A stretch of DNA of 64,000 bases from Nakazawaea peltata. Its lineage: Eukaryota; Ascomycota; Pichiomycetes; Alaninales; Pachysolenaceae. Under the pieces are notes generated by a model. The model did no database searches. It was not told the origin of the DNA and was given only the letters and a program-made list of their open reading frames with translations. Both the position numbers and the translations under genes were made by a program. This document shows positions 38,292 to 46,271 of the stretch, piece after piece. The DNA lies in NCBI GenBank assembly GCA_001599355.1, contig BCGQ01000005.1:872222-936221 (forward strand). Direction: 5' to 3'. Each line of letters begins with the position of its first letter. Position 1 is the first letter of the stretch.

Positions 38292-40625
38292 ATGAGGAAC
38301 AATTACAACCCTTATAGCCACCCCCGAAACAATCGTGCGATGGTATCACTTTTTGGAAAGAGCTCCAAGAGTGGATCAAGTGGATCCAATTCTGGATCTA
38401 CATCAAACAACAATGCTGCTTCTCTGTTATTCAGTTCTCTCACCCCCACATCTTCCAACAAATCGATGCAAAATTTAGTCCTACACCAGCCATCAGCTCC
38501 GATTCCAAAGACTGTTAAGCTCTCTATTGCGCTTGAAAGTCCTCCAATAGTATTGTATGGTCAGCCAAATGAAAGTTCTGGGTCCATTTTGAGTGGTTTA
38601 TTGAAATTATACATCTTGGGCTCGTCGTCCATCGGCGCTTCTACCAGCTCTTCTTCAGCTTCGTTGCTGAATGAGTTGCAACCTATTAAGAGTGCTCCGA
38701 ATCTCTCACCAAACTCCTATATCACAATCAAATCGGTGAGTCTTTCTCTCAAACAGACAATCACTTATGGGAAACCGTTTCTTCCTCCTTCACTGACTTT
38801 GCAAAGTTGCTCTGATTGTAAAGTCAAAGAGACCGAGTTGGCACGCTGGGACGTGTTGACCGAGCCGGCAAAGTTTGCCAAGGGTACTGATCATGGTTAC
38901 CCTTTCAGTCATTTGGTTCCTGGACTGTTACCCCAGACCACTCTCCTTTCAAATATCAACACTGTAATTAGCTATGACTTGGTTGCAAAAGTTGTAGTCG
39001 ACAAAGGGAAGAAGAACGACGAGGTTGTGGTATTGAATTTACCTGTAGTTATCAAGAGATCGATCTTGAGAGGCCCAGATAAGAACTCATTGAGAGTATT
39101 CCCTCCTACGGATGTTACTCTGTCGCTGGTGTTGCCTAGTGTTTTGTACCCTAAATCGACTTTCCCTATTGAGTTGAAATTGGAGAACGTCACTTCCGCT
39201 GACCGTAGATGGAGAATGAGAAAGTTGAATTGGAGGTTTGAAGAGATCGTTAAAGTCAAACTGAGTAGTTGTGATCTGCATAAGTTTAAGTTAAAGGTAG
39301 TGGAAGAGCATACAAGGAAGTTGACACTGCAACTTGCTGGGGCTTCCAACTCGAAGAAGAAGGCCCATTCTTCGGTCGTTACTGGAGCATCTTCTCAAGT
39401 GGTGAATACATTCCTGCCACCTCCTGAGCTTGAGCCTCAAGTATCTAATACTGGACTTTCTCCTGTTCGGACACAGACCCCTGGAGTTGAGCATACTCTG
39501 GATCTGGCTATATCTGCCAACGCAACTGCTCCTGCCTCTTCATCAGCTAATTCTGCTTCCGCATCAGCTACTCCTGCATCCGCTACTTCTGCTTCTGCTC
39601 AGGCCCCTGATAGATCACTTCGAAATGAATTAGACGACCTTCTCGACAATGACGCACCAAGACGTCCAATCCTCAACGATTCAACAAATATCGCACCTAA
39701 TGAGTCTCCCGAAGTGGACACAGGAGACCATCCAGCTCCGGAACCCCCAAAACAAGAGAAGAATTCATTGTATTTAGAAGAAACTCGTGTTTTGACCAAC
39801 GGAGAAATTAAGTCTGGTTGGAAATCTGACTGGAGTAATAAAGGAAAGATCGAACTTGTGGCCGAAATCAGTCTCGTGAACTTGCTGACCATTGGATTAT
39901 CATCGAATTTGAACAACTTGAACTCGATCGACTCCACCAACTGTAATGCCTTGCACTACAAGACAAAGAACTTGTTAAGTAACGTATCTTCTAACTGTTC
40001 TTGTGATATAAGTGATGATAATTTGGGGGTCTATGTTACTCATATGTTGATAGTGGAGATTGTAGTTGCTGAGGAGATGATGCAAGGTTCAAATGTCAGT
40101 ACCAATCAATTGAGACCAATGAAATCTAAGGACAATCGACTTGCCGAGGTGTCTCCCCTGTTTGCTAATCTTTCCCCTATGTCTTCTAATACACAAGGAC
40201 ATGCTAGACAACCTTCGGGAGATCATTCTACATCAGCTTCAGGTTCACCTCATCATCCAGCTCATGATAATAAAGTAGGTATCCCAACAGGGTCAGCTAG
40301 AGTGTTGAGGATGCAATTTAGAGTAGTACTTACAGAGAGATCAGGTTTAGGAATAGCATGGGATGATGAGGTTCCTCCAACTTATCAAGATGTTAAACTG
40401 TTGTCGCCACCTACTTATGATCAGACTGTTAATGTTCATTACTTGAGAGATTTAGAAGGTACACCACTGCTTGATCTGTTGATTGAGCCACTTCCTCCAC
40501 TGCTGTACTCGGACTTCCATCGTAGCCCTAATGTGTTGTATGGAGCTGGAGAGACTCCGGGGGTCAACTTTAGTCATGTGAATGGACGGGAAGATTTAGA
40601 GGAATTACAAGATCTTCATCTTTAA
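38292..40625 (+). CDS. LDB19: Alpha-arrestin Ldb19/Art1, Rsp5 adaptor
   Basis: The first in-frame ATG (38292) gives 777 residues; Met17 is a second possible start. S. cerevisiae Ldb19 has 818. After a Ser/Asn-rich leader comes the family signature Leu-Ser-Ile-x-x-Glu-Ser-Pro-Pro-x-Val-Leu-Tyr-Gly, then arrestin beta-sandwich segments. A disordered Ala/Ser insert lies near residues 405-450. Close to the C-terminus are two Pro-Pro-Thr-Tyr motifs (residues 695-698 and 706-709). These are the PPxY ligands for the WW domains of the Rsp5 ubiquitin ligase. The protein directs ubiquitination and endocytosis of plasma-membrane permeases such as Can1 and Mup1. Tandem repeats follow its stop. Confidence 0.88.
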   Translation: MRNNYNPYSHPRNNRAMVSLFGKSSKSGSSGSNSGSTSNNNAASLLFSSLTPTSSNKSMQNLVLHQPSAPIPKTVKLSIALESPPIVLYGQPNESSGSILSGLLKLYILGSSSIGASTSSSSASLLNELQPIKSAPNLSPNSYITIKSVSLSLKQTITYGKPFLPPSLTLQSCSDCKVKETELARWDVLTEPAKFAKGTDHGYPFSHLVPGLLPQTTLLSNINTVISYDLVAKVVVDKGKKNDEVVVLNLPVVIKRSILRGPDKNSLRVFPPTDVTLSLVLPSVLYPKSTFPIELKLENVTSADRRWRMRKLNWRFEEIVKVKLSSCDLHKFKLKVVEEHTRKLTLQLAGASNSKKKAHSSVVTGASSQVVNTFLPPPELEPQVSNTGLSPVRTQTPGVEHTLDLAISANATAPASSSANSASASATPASATSASAQAPDRSLRNELDDLLDNDAPRRPILNDSTNIAPNESPEVDTGDHPAPEPPKQEKNSLYLEETRVLTNGEIKSGWKSDWSNKGKIELVAEISLVNLLTIGLSSNLNNLNSIDSTNCNALHYKTKNLLSNVSSNCSCDISDDNLGVYVTHMLIVEIVVAEEMMQGSNVSTNQLRPMKSKDNRLAEVSPLFANLSPMSSNTQGHARQPSGDHSTSASGSPHHPAHDNKVGIPTGSARVLRMQFRVVLTERSGLGIAWDDEVPPTYQDVKLLSPPTYDQTVNVHYLRDLEGTPLLDLLIEPLPPLLYSDFHRSPNVLYGAGETPGVNFSHVNGREDLEELQDLHL

Positions 40626-40669
40626 GACAGGACAGGATAGACGGGACAGGCTAGTCAAAGACAACTCTT

Positions 40670-40733
40670 ACACAGTAGCATAGCTACACAGTAGGATAGC
40701 TACAAAGTAGGATAGCTACAAAGTAGACAAGCT
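40670..40733. repeat. 16-bp minisatellite, four copies
   Basis: Four head-to-tail units of the form ACAAAGTAGGATAGCT run without gaps (40670, 40686, 40702, 40718). Each unit differs from its neighbour by one to four bases. The array lies 45 bp past the LDB19 stop and probably inside its 3' UTR. Confidence 0.85.
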
Positions 40734-40802
40734 TAATATTATGGTAGCCCTATAGTGACCCCTACCCAACCAGTGCGCGATGCTATCGAAGTCACTTTGT
40801 CT

Positions 40803-40970
40803 GATGGTTAGGTGCGTACTGTGCGTACACTGTGCGCATACGGTGTGCGCACACTATGCGCTTGGTTAAGGGGCTAAAGGATAAACGAGGTGGTGATGTG
40901 CGGGGAAGCCCCTAAGGTGCGCAAACCCCTTTAAAGCTTTCCCTTTAAGGTAAGGTGGTGATGTGCAGGG
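40803..40970. repeat. GTGCG-rich degenerate repeat and duplicated 14-mer
   Basis: From 40803 to 40860 the motif GTGCG(T/C)A recurs about every 10-12 bases in both orientations. Downstream, AGGTGGTGATGTGC is present at 40888-40901 and again at 40953-40966, 65 bp apart. Each copy is followed by a G block and then CCCC. Confidence 0.65.
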
Positions 40971-41102
40971 TACCCCTTTACACAACATTACTCTACACTT
41001 TATATGCTCAGTTCAGTTAAATAGATTTATAAACTTCTACTTGTTCAACTAATTTACATTCGGGTCTTTAAAGACTGTAATTTCATCGGTTGTTGTAGAC
41101 CT

Positions 41103-43472
41103 TCAAGTCTTTCTGGATCCCATCCTATTGAAGTCAGACCCTTTGTTCAACTTCTGAGAAGCAGATTTCTTGAATTCCACCTTGGTAATCAACGGAATAT
41201 GATCCGATGGGAAATGTTCATCTGGGAATCCCACTCTGTTCAGAGCATATTGGGGATCAACTTTACCCAAGACTCCCTTCACTTGTAATGAAGAACTCGA
41301 GTGCCAGATGTAATCGATAGTGTTGGTGAATAATGGGGTCAAATTGGTGAAAGGCAACTCTCCAATTGGAGAATACACAGACTTCAAATTAAATTGATGT
41401 TGGAATCCTTCAGATGTGAAACGACCGTAATTTTTTCCTTCAAGATCGAAATGGTCGTGTGAAAGAGTACCGGTCGACAACAATTCGTAGACAGCACTGT
41501 CGATGGTGGAGTTGAAATCTCCGGTGATCACTACACTCCAGTTCTTCAAGTTGGATTTATGTAACACGTATTGTAATTCCTCCAATAAGACACAAATTTG
41601 CATGGCCTTGACATCGTTCAACTCTGGATCCCAATGTAAATGGGTATTGACAACCACCAATCTCTGGCCCGATTCCTTGTGCTTCAACAACAAGAGCCCG
41701 GCAATGTTGTCCTTATTGGCGAATCTGTTGAACAAATCTGGAGTCTTTTCGTATTTCTCCAGACGCATGACAGTCTCACTGTATTCCAAAGTCTTATACT
41801 CGATGATTTCAAACTTATTGGTCTTGAAGAATGTAGCACATCCGTCCACTTTTTTGGCACTTTTCTCTCCCATTGTCTTAGCCCTGGTTTTACATCCAAA
41901 TACACCTTTGTAACCACGTTGCTCCATTAAAGGTGTCCAGTATTCTTCATAAGTACGGGTTTCCACCTCTTGCAAACAGACAATATCTGTTTGAGCCTCT
42001 GTGACATCTCTTGTCAACAAATTACGTCTGTATTCCCAGTCCAAAGCCCAAGATGGGGTATATTTATACATCTTAGGAGTGGCATAATGTTGACATAAGG
42101 TGTTATAACTCATGATTGTGAATCCATTTGGATCATTGGCAAAGCGTGGGATGTAATTCAACTCATTAAGAGCCTCCTTCTCTTCAAGACGCTCTCCTTG
42201 GTCAGAAAGATAAATCCATTCTCTTTCTTTAGGAGGGTCGGCTTTAGGAGCACTATCTCTTAAGTAGATGGTCAAACCTCTGGTACCTTTCTTAGCCAAT
42301 ATACTGATAATTTCTTGGTCCATCGAAGGGTTTCCTTCGATCCCCAAAAAGTCCAATTCGAACAATTTGCCAAACTCGGTTGGAATCGATGTCAAATTGT
42401 TATCAAAGGCATACAAATATTTCAAGTGGAAAAGCATACCCAATTCTTTTGGCAATTGTTTCAACAAATTGTTGGAGACATCGAGATATTTGAGGTTCTT
42501 CAACTTCCCAATGGACTCTGGAATCGTTTGTAACTTGTTCCCGTTCAAGTATAACTTGTTTAAGAATTGGTAATTGAACATATTTGTAGAAAGATACATG
42601 ATTTGTTGACCACTCAAATCTAACCCAGTCCACCATTGCTTATTGTTTTCTCTGACCCTTATTCTGTGTTCCTCTTCCTCGTCAGCCTGGCTGTCATTTG
42701 TGAGTTTCTTATGCAGTAACAAAGGGTTATCATGAGCTGGAGTCAGACTGTCTTGAGTTTCGGTACTAGCAATCAAATTGGTGGTAATATCGATCAAAGT
42801 AGGCTGTTTAGGGGTCTGTTCGACGTATGAGTTTCCATTAATCATCTTAGAAGCAACTTTACGGTTAGAAGTTGCCAGCAGTTTGGCCCAATAATGAGGT
42901 ATCATATTCGAATTTCTAGAAGCCTGGCATAAAGTCACTTGAATTTTCCAATGAGGCGATGTATTTGTGCTGCTATCGAGATTTATGCTTTGCAATTGAT
43001 TGGCCTGCTGCTGCTGCTGTTGTTGCTGTTGTTGCTGTTGCTGAGCTAGCAGCAGTTGCTGGTGATGTTGTTGTTGTAACAGCAGTAAAAGCAGTTGCTG
43101 TTGAGATTGTTGGGTCAGCGGTGACTGCTGGAGTTGCTGAAGTTGCTGATTGAACAATTGCATTTGCAGCAGAGCATGTTGTTGACCTGGTTGCTGAGAA
43201 CTAGGTTGTTGTCCTGAAGCATTACGACTATACTGGCCTTGGTAAAGAGTTTGGGCCAAGATATTTGAAGCGGCGCTCAGTTGCTGATCACCCATAGATT
43301 GTTGTTGTTGTGGGGCAAATAAGTCGTTGTTATATTGTTGTTGTTGCAGATTCAGTTGCTGTTGTTGTTGCTGCTGCTGTTGCTGCTGTTGCTGCAGCCC
43401 CTGTTGGAGCTGTTGGAGCAAGAACTGAGGGCCCTGGTTCAGATTAGAGGGGAATTTCGAATTGATGTTCAT
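41103..43472 (-). CDS. CCR4: Ccr4, catalytic deadenylase of the Ccr4-Not complex
   Basis: The 789-residue protein has the fungal Ccr4 order. A Gln-rich N-terminus carries two runs of 13 Gln (residues 27-39 and 144-156). Leucine-rich repeats at about 285-385 bind Caf1/Pop2. The nuclease domain starts at about 435. Catalytic motifs are intact: Ser-Tyr-Asn-Thr-Leu-Cys, Leu-Gln-Glu-Val-Glu, Asn-Thr-His-Leu-His-Trp, Gly-Asp-Phe-Asn-Ser and Ser-Asp-His-Ile-Pro. Ccr4 removes poly(A) tails in the cytoplasm and starts mRNA decay. Six or so residues between the Gln runs are CTG codons and probably Ala, making that segment Gln/Ala-rich rather than Leu-rich. The gene diverges from ABD1. Confidence 0.96.
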   Translation of the reverse strand: MNINSKFPSNLNQGPQFLLQQLQQGLQQQQQQQQQQQQQLNLQQQQYNNDLFAPQQQQSMGDQQLSAASNILAQTLYQGQYSRNASGQQPSSQQPGQQHALLQMQLFNQQLQQLQQSPLTQQSQQQLLLLLLQQQHHQQLLLAQQQQQQQQQQQQQANQLQSINLDSSTNTSPHWKIQVTLCQASRNSNMIPHYWAKLLATSNRKVASKMINGNSYVEQTPKQPTLIDITTNLIASTETQDSLTPAHDNPLLLHKKLTNDSQADEEEEHRIRVRENNKQWWTGLDLSGQQIMYLSTNMFNYQFLNKLYLNGNKLQTIPESIGKLKNLKYLDVSNNLLKQLPKELGMLFHLKYLYAFDNNLTSIPTEFGKLFELDFLGIEGNPSMDQEIISILAKKGTRGLTIYLRDSAPKADPPKEREWIYLSDQGERLEEKEALNELNYIPRFANDPNGFTIMSYNTLCQHYATPKMYKYTPSWALDWEYRRNLLTRDVTEAQTDIVCLQEVETRTYEEYWTPLMEQRGYKGVFGCKTRAKTMGEKSAKKVDGCATFFKTNKFEIIEYKTLEYSETVMRLEKYEKTPDLFNRFANKDNIAGLLLLKHKESGQRLVVVNTHLHWDPELNDVKAMQICVLLEELQYVLHKSNLKNWSVVITGDFNSTIDSAVYELLSTGTLSHDHFDLEGKNYGRFTSEGFQHQFNLKSVYSPIGELPFTNLTPLFTNTIDYIWHSSSSLQVKGVLGKVDPQYALNRVGFPDEHFPSDHIPLITKVEFKKSASQKLNKGSDFNRMGSRKT
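43005..43043 (-). repeat. CAG/CAA repeat coding 13 Gln in CCR4
   Basis: The run mixes CAA and CAG codons and ends in five consecutive CAG codons. On the opposite strand it reads CTG. Interruption by CAA should limit slippage. Confidence 0.9.
43356..43394 (-). repeat. CAG/CAA repeat coding 13 Gln near CCR4 N-terminus
   Basis: This is the second 13-Gln run, also of mixed CAA and CAG, 26 residues after the start of CCR4. A shorter Gln run follows within 20 residues. Confidence 0.9.
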
Positions 43473-43714
43473 CGATCAACTCGTTGTTAACGACGTATAT
43501 CAAAGCGACACACACGCAAACTAGATTAAATGAAAAATAAAAGGCGGTTCCCAACTATTATCACTCCCGATGGTGTCGTTAAACTGTGGTGGTTCCATGG
43601 AGCTTCCCAGTGACGTTCAATTTTCGGAAATTTTTTGTTGAAGAAATTGGGGATCCACGACTTTAGGGTTACCCGGAAGTAGAGATAAAGAGGAAAAAGA
43701 TAGATGCTAAAAAA

Positions 43715-43780
43715 TAGGAAATACTAAGAAATACTAGGAAAAAGTAAGAAATACAAAGAAATAATGAGAAATACTAATAA
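43715..43780. repeat. Degenerate GAAATACTA direct repeats
   Basis: About six units of the type AGAAATACTA occur at 9-14 base spacing with point differences. They lie in the middle of the CCR4/ABD1 promoter region. Confidence 0.6.
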
Positions 43781-44095
43781 ACTACTCCCTAGGGGAATCT
43801 AGGGGATTCTAGGAAAATATTAGGAGATAGCTGAAGAAACTATGGAGGAACGGAGGACTAAAGAAAGACATAGAATTGAATGGCAGAAGCATAATTACAT
43901 CACATATACTATGATTTTTGATCCTCTAGATGCTGCCAAGTGTTTTTTCAGTGCCGATACTCGTCTTCTCCTAACCCTTCTCATTCCCTCTATCCCCCCC
44001 ATCCTCCCCCTTCATCAATAACATTAATCTCAGCAATTTATCAATTTATCATCTCTCTCCGTTTTCCTCTCTTTTTCTCTTTTTCTCTTTTTCTC

Positions 44096-44179
44096 GCTCT
44101 CCCCCAATTTCTCTCTTCCTCTTTCTCTCTGCGTCCCGCTCTCTCTCAATTTCTCTCTTCCTCTTTCTCTCTGCGTCTC
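44096..44179. repeat. 42-bp pyrimidine repeat, two copies
   Basis: Two adjacent 42-bp units starting GCTCT (44096 and 44138) differ at only a few bases. They sit inside a C/T tract that runs from about 44040 to 44190, just before the ABD1 ATG at 44264. The tract is probably promoter or leader. Confidence 0.75.
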
Positions 44180-44263
44180 TCTCTCTCTCCATGTAAAGAT
44201 TTTCCTAACATAAATCATCTCAACACTTCAGTCTATAGGAGATACCTGTACCAAAACATTCAA

Positions 44264-45745
44264 ATGTCGAGTTTGGACTCTGAAATTAAGGAGGATACTC
44301 CTAAATCGTTAGCGCTGAATGTTGAGAGTGATTCTACTCCAACTGGTTCTGTCCCTGCTGACTCTGCCCCTGCTGACCCTGCTGGCTCTACCCCTGCTGG
44401 CTCTGAAACCGACCTGACTATGAAACCAAAGAAAAGAAAGTTAATCAAAGGTACAAGAAACACCATTTATGAAGGATTCTCTCTTCATAAAAGAGGAGAT
44501 GATGAACCAAGTGTACAAGAATCCCCTCGTAGACCTGATCCCAATGCCACTAAAGAGGAGGAACATAAAGCTACACCTGAACCAACTCCTGTCGAGAAAC
44601 CAGATTGGATGAAAGAAGACGATTTCCTGGATTTCTCCAAACGTGTCAATGCTACGGCTACTACAGCTGCTGTATCTCTGAACCAGGACAAAAAATTGAA
44701 ACGTCGTAGAAGAAATATGGAAGACCAAATGAGAGAGGCTCAGAATATGCGTCAACGTCTGGAGCATAAAGAGCAAAGAATGATCGATCAAAACTTGAGA
44801 ATTTACCAGTCTCATGGTAATATGAGACCTGAAGAGATCGTGAGGTCACATTATAATGCTAGAACTCATATTTCCAGAGGTGTCAACAGAAACAGTTCCC
44901 CAATTATCAAGTTAAGAAAATTCAACAATGTAATTAAGTTCATGTTAATCAACAAATTCGTTACTAAAGACGATAGAGTATTAGATTTGGGTTGTGGAAA
45001 AGGTGGAGATTTACATAAATGGCACAAATCTAGAGTATCTCAGTATATTGGTATTGATATTTCTAATGAGTCTATCTTAGAAGCGATCCGTAGATTCAAA
45101 TCTATGAGATCACTGTCATTTGAGTCTATTTTTGCAACTGGAGATGCTTTTAATACTCCGGTTCCAGAATTATTACAACAATTCCCACAAGTTGCACTTC
45201 CTATTGATATTGTCACCATGCAATTTGTCATGCATTATGCATTTAGTACTGAGGAATCGGTAAGAAATTTACTTCGTAATATTTCTCAATCCTTGAAAGT
45301 TGGAGGTTTCTTCATAGGTACGATTCCTTCGTCCGATGTGATTGCTTCCAAAATTCAATCTCTTCCTCCAGGAGAGAAGAAATTCGGAAACAGTATCTAT
45401 AGTGTTGAGTTCGACGAGGTACCTCCAAAAGATGGTACTTTCAGCACTATTCTGGGTAACAGATACACATATTTCTTGGAAGATGCAGTTGACCATGTCC
45501 CTGAGTTTGTCGTGCCGTTCGAACTTTTCAGAGCCATGGCTGAAGAATTCGATTTATCTTTAGTATATAAGAAGAAGTTCAGTGAACTTTTCACCGAGGA
45601 AATTCCACAATGGGTTTACAAACTTGATAGAGGTATGTTGGAGGGAATAAAAAGAGAGGATGGATCATATGGTATTCGTGGTGATGAATTTGAGGCTAGT
45701 GATTTCTATCTTGCATTTGCATTCCAAAGGGTGGGATTTGAGTGA
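44264..45745 (+). CDS. ABD1: mRNA cap guanine-N7 methyltransferase
   Basis: The first in-frame ATG is at 44264 and gives 493 residues; S. cerevisiae Abd1 has 436. The N-terminal 200 residues are disordered, with a Pro-Ala-Asp/Gly-Ser repeat (Ala-Asp-Pro-Ala-Gly-Ser) near 28-47 and a Lys-Arg-rich stretch. The methyltransferase follows. Motif I, Val-Leu-Asp-Leu-Gly-Cys-Gly-Lys-Gly-Gly, is at 239-248. The cap-binding Asn-x-x-Ile-Lys and Gln-Phe-x-x-His-Tyr-Ala-Phe segments are present. The enzyme adds the N7 methyl group to the GpppN cap in the nucleus and is essential in yeast. CCR4, which acts at the other end of mRNA, is the divergent neighbour. Confidence 0.94.
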   Translation: MSSLDSEIKEDTPKSLALNVESDSTPTGSVPADSAPADPAGSTPAGSETDLTMKPKKRKLIKGTRNTIYEGFSLHKRGDDEPSVQESPRRPDPNATKEEEHKATPEPTPVEKPDWMKEDDFLDFSKRVNATATTAAVSLNQDKKLKRRRRNMEDQMREAQNMRQRLEHKEQRMIDQNLRIYQSHGNMRPEEIVRSHYNARTHISRGVNRNSSPIIKLRKFNNVIKFMLINKFVTKDDRVLDLGCGKGGDLHKWHKSRVSQYIGIDISNESILEAIRRFKSMRSLSFESIFATGDAFNTPVPELLQQFPQVALPIDIVTMQFVMHYAFSTEESVRNLLRNISQSLKVGGFFIGTIPSSDVIASKIQSLPPGEKKFGNSIYSVEFDEVPPKDGTFSTILGNRYTYFLEDAVDHVPEFVVPFELFRAMAEEFDLSLVYKKKFSELFTEEIPQWVYKLDRGMLEGIKREDGSYGIRGDEFEASDFYLAFAFQRVGFE

Positions 45746-46271
45746 TTGTATAGTATAAGTTAATTGTCTGATTTTCTTCAACCGTATGATTTCCCCACAA
45801 TTTCTCCTTACAATCCCCTACAATTTCTCCGAACCATTTAGCCATACAATTTCTCCATGCAATTTCTCCATACAATTTCTCCATACAATTTCTCCATACA
45901 ATTTCTCTGAACTATTTCTCCCTAATAATTTCACCCTAGTATTTTTCCCCTAGTAACTTCGCCCTAGTGATTTCCCCCTAGTAACTTCGCCCTAGTGATT
46001 TCCCCCTAGTAATTTCCCGAGTAATTTCCCTAGTAATTTCACCCTAGTATTTTTCCCCTAGTAATTTCCCTAGTAATTTCCCTAGTAATCTTCCTCAATT
46101 TTTCTCCAAACAATTTCCCTATACCTCCTCAATGTTTTCTCCTCTGTTTTCTCTTCTCCTCAGATTTCCCATCGCGCCAAAAAGAAACGACACATAAACA
46201 GTCTCGAACTTTTCAATCTTTTCAAACTTTTCAAACATCTCCTGAAACTGTCAACTGGATGAACAGACAAT
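45746..46271. other. ABD1-VAC7 gap, filled by minisatellite
   Basis: Beyond the array listed separately, only short C/T-rich stretches and the VAC7 leader remain. No gene is visible. Confidence 0.5.
45842..46093. repeat. Two-phase minisatellite, 12-14 bp units
   Basis: The first block has five units of CCATACAATTTCT (45842-45906). It grades into about a dozen units of the form CCCTAGTAATTTCC, including alternating GTAACTTCG and GTGATTTCC versions. All units share the core AATTTC or a one-base variant, so one ancestral 13-mer probably expanded and diverged. Confidence 0.85.

Larger units (their letters stand above)
40626..41102. other. Convergent gap LDB19 / CCR4, repeat-rich
   Basis: This gap holds the 16-bp array and the GTGCG-rich block listed separately, then an AT-rich end where the CCR4 transcript should finish. 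No gene is visible. Confidence 0.5.
43473..44263. promoter_or_regulatory. Shared divergent promoter CCR4 / ABD1
   Basis: The 791 bp gap separates the starts of a deadenylase and a cap methyltransferase. TTACCCG at 43669-43675 matches the Reb1 core and could separate or open both promoters. Degenerate GAAATACTA units (43715-43780) and a pyrimidine tract with a 42-bp duplication (44040-44190) are listed separately. The ABD1 frame is open upstream without an ATG. Confidence 0.45.

Noticed and set aside
42959-43153. Val/Ala-rich 64-codon frame opposite the CCR4 glutamine runs
   Set aside because: It is the antisense reading of the CAG/CAA repeat in another frame.
45696-45884. 62-codon minus-strand frame over the minisatellite
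   Set aside because: The peptide is a repetition of the 13-bp unit and overlaps the ABD1 end.
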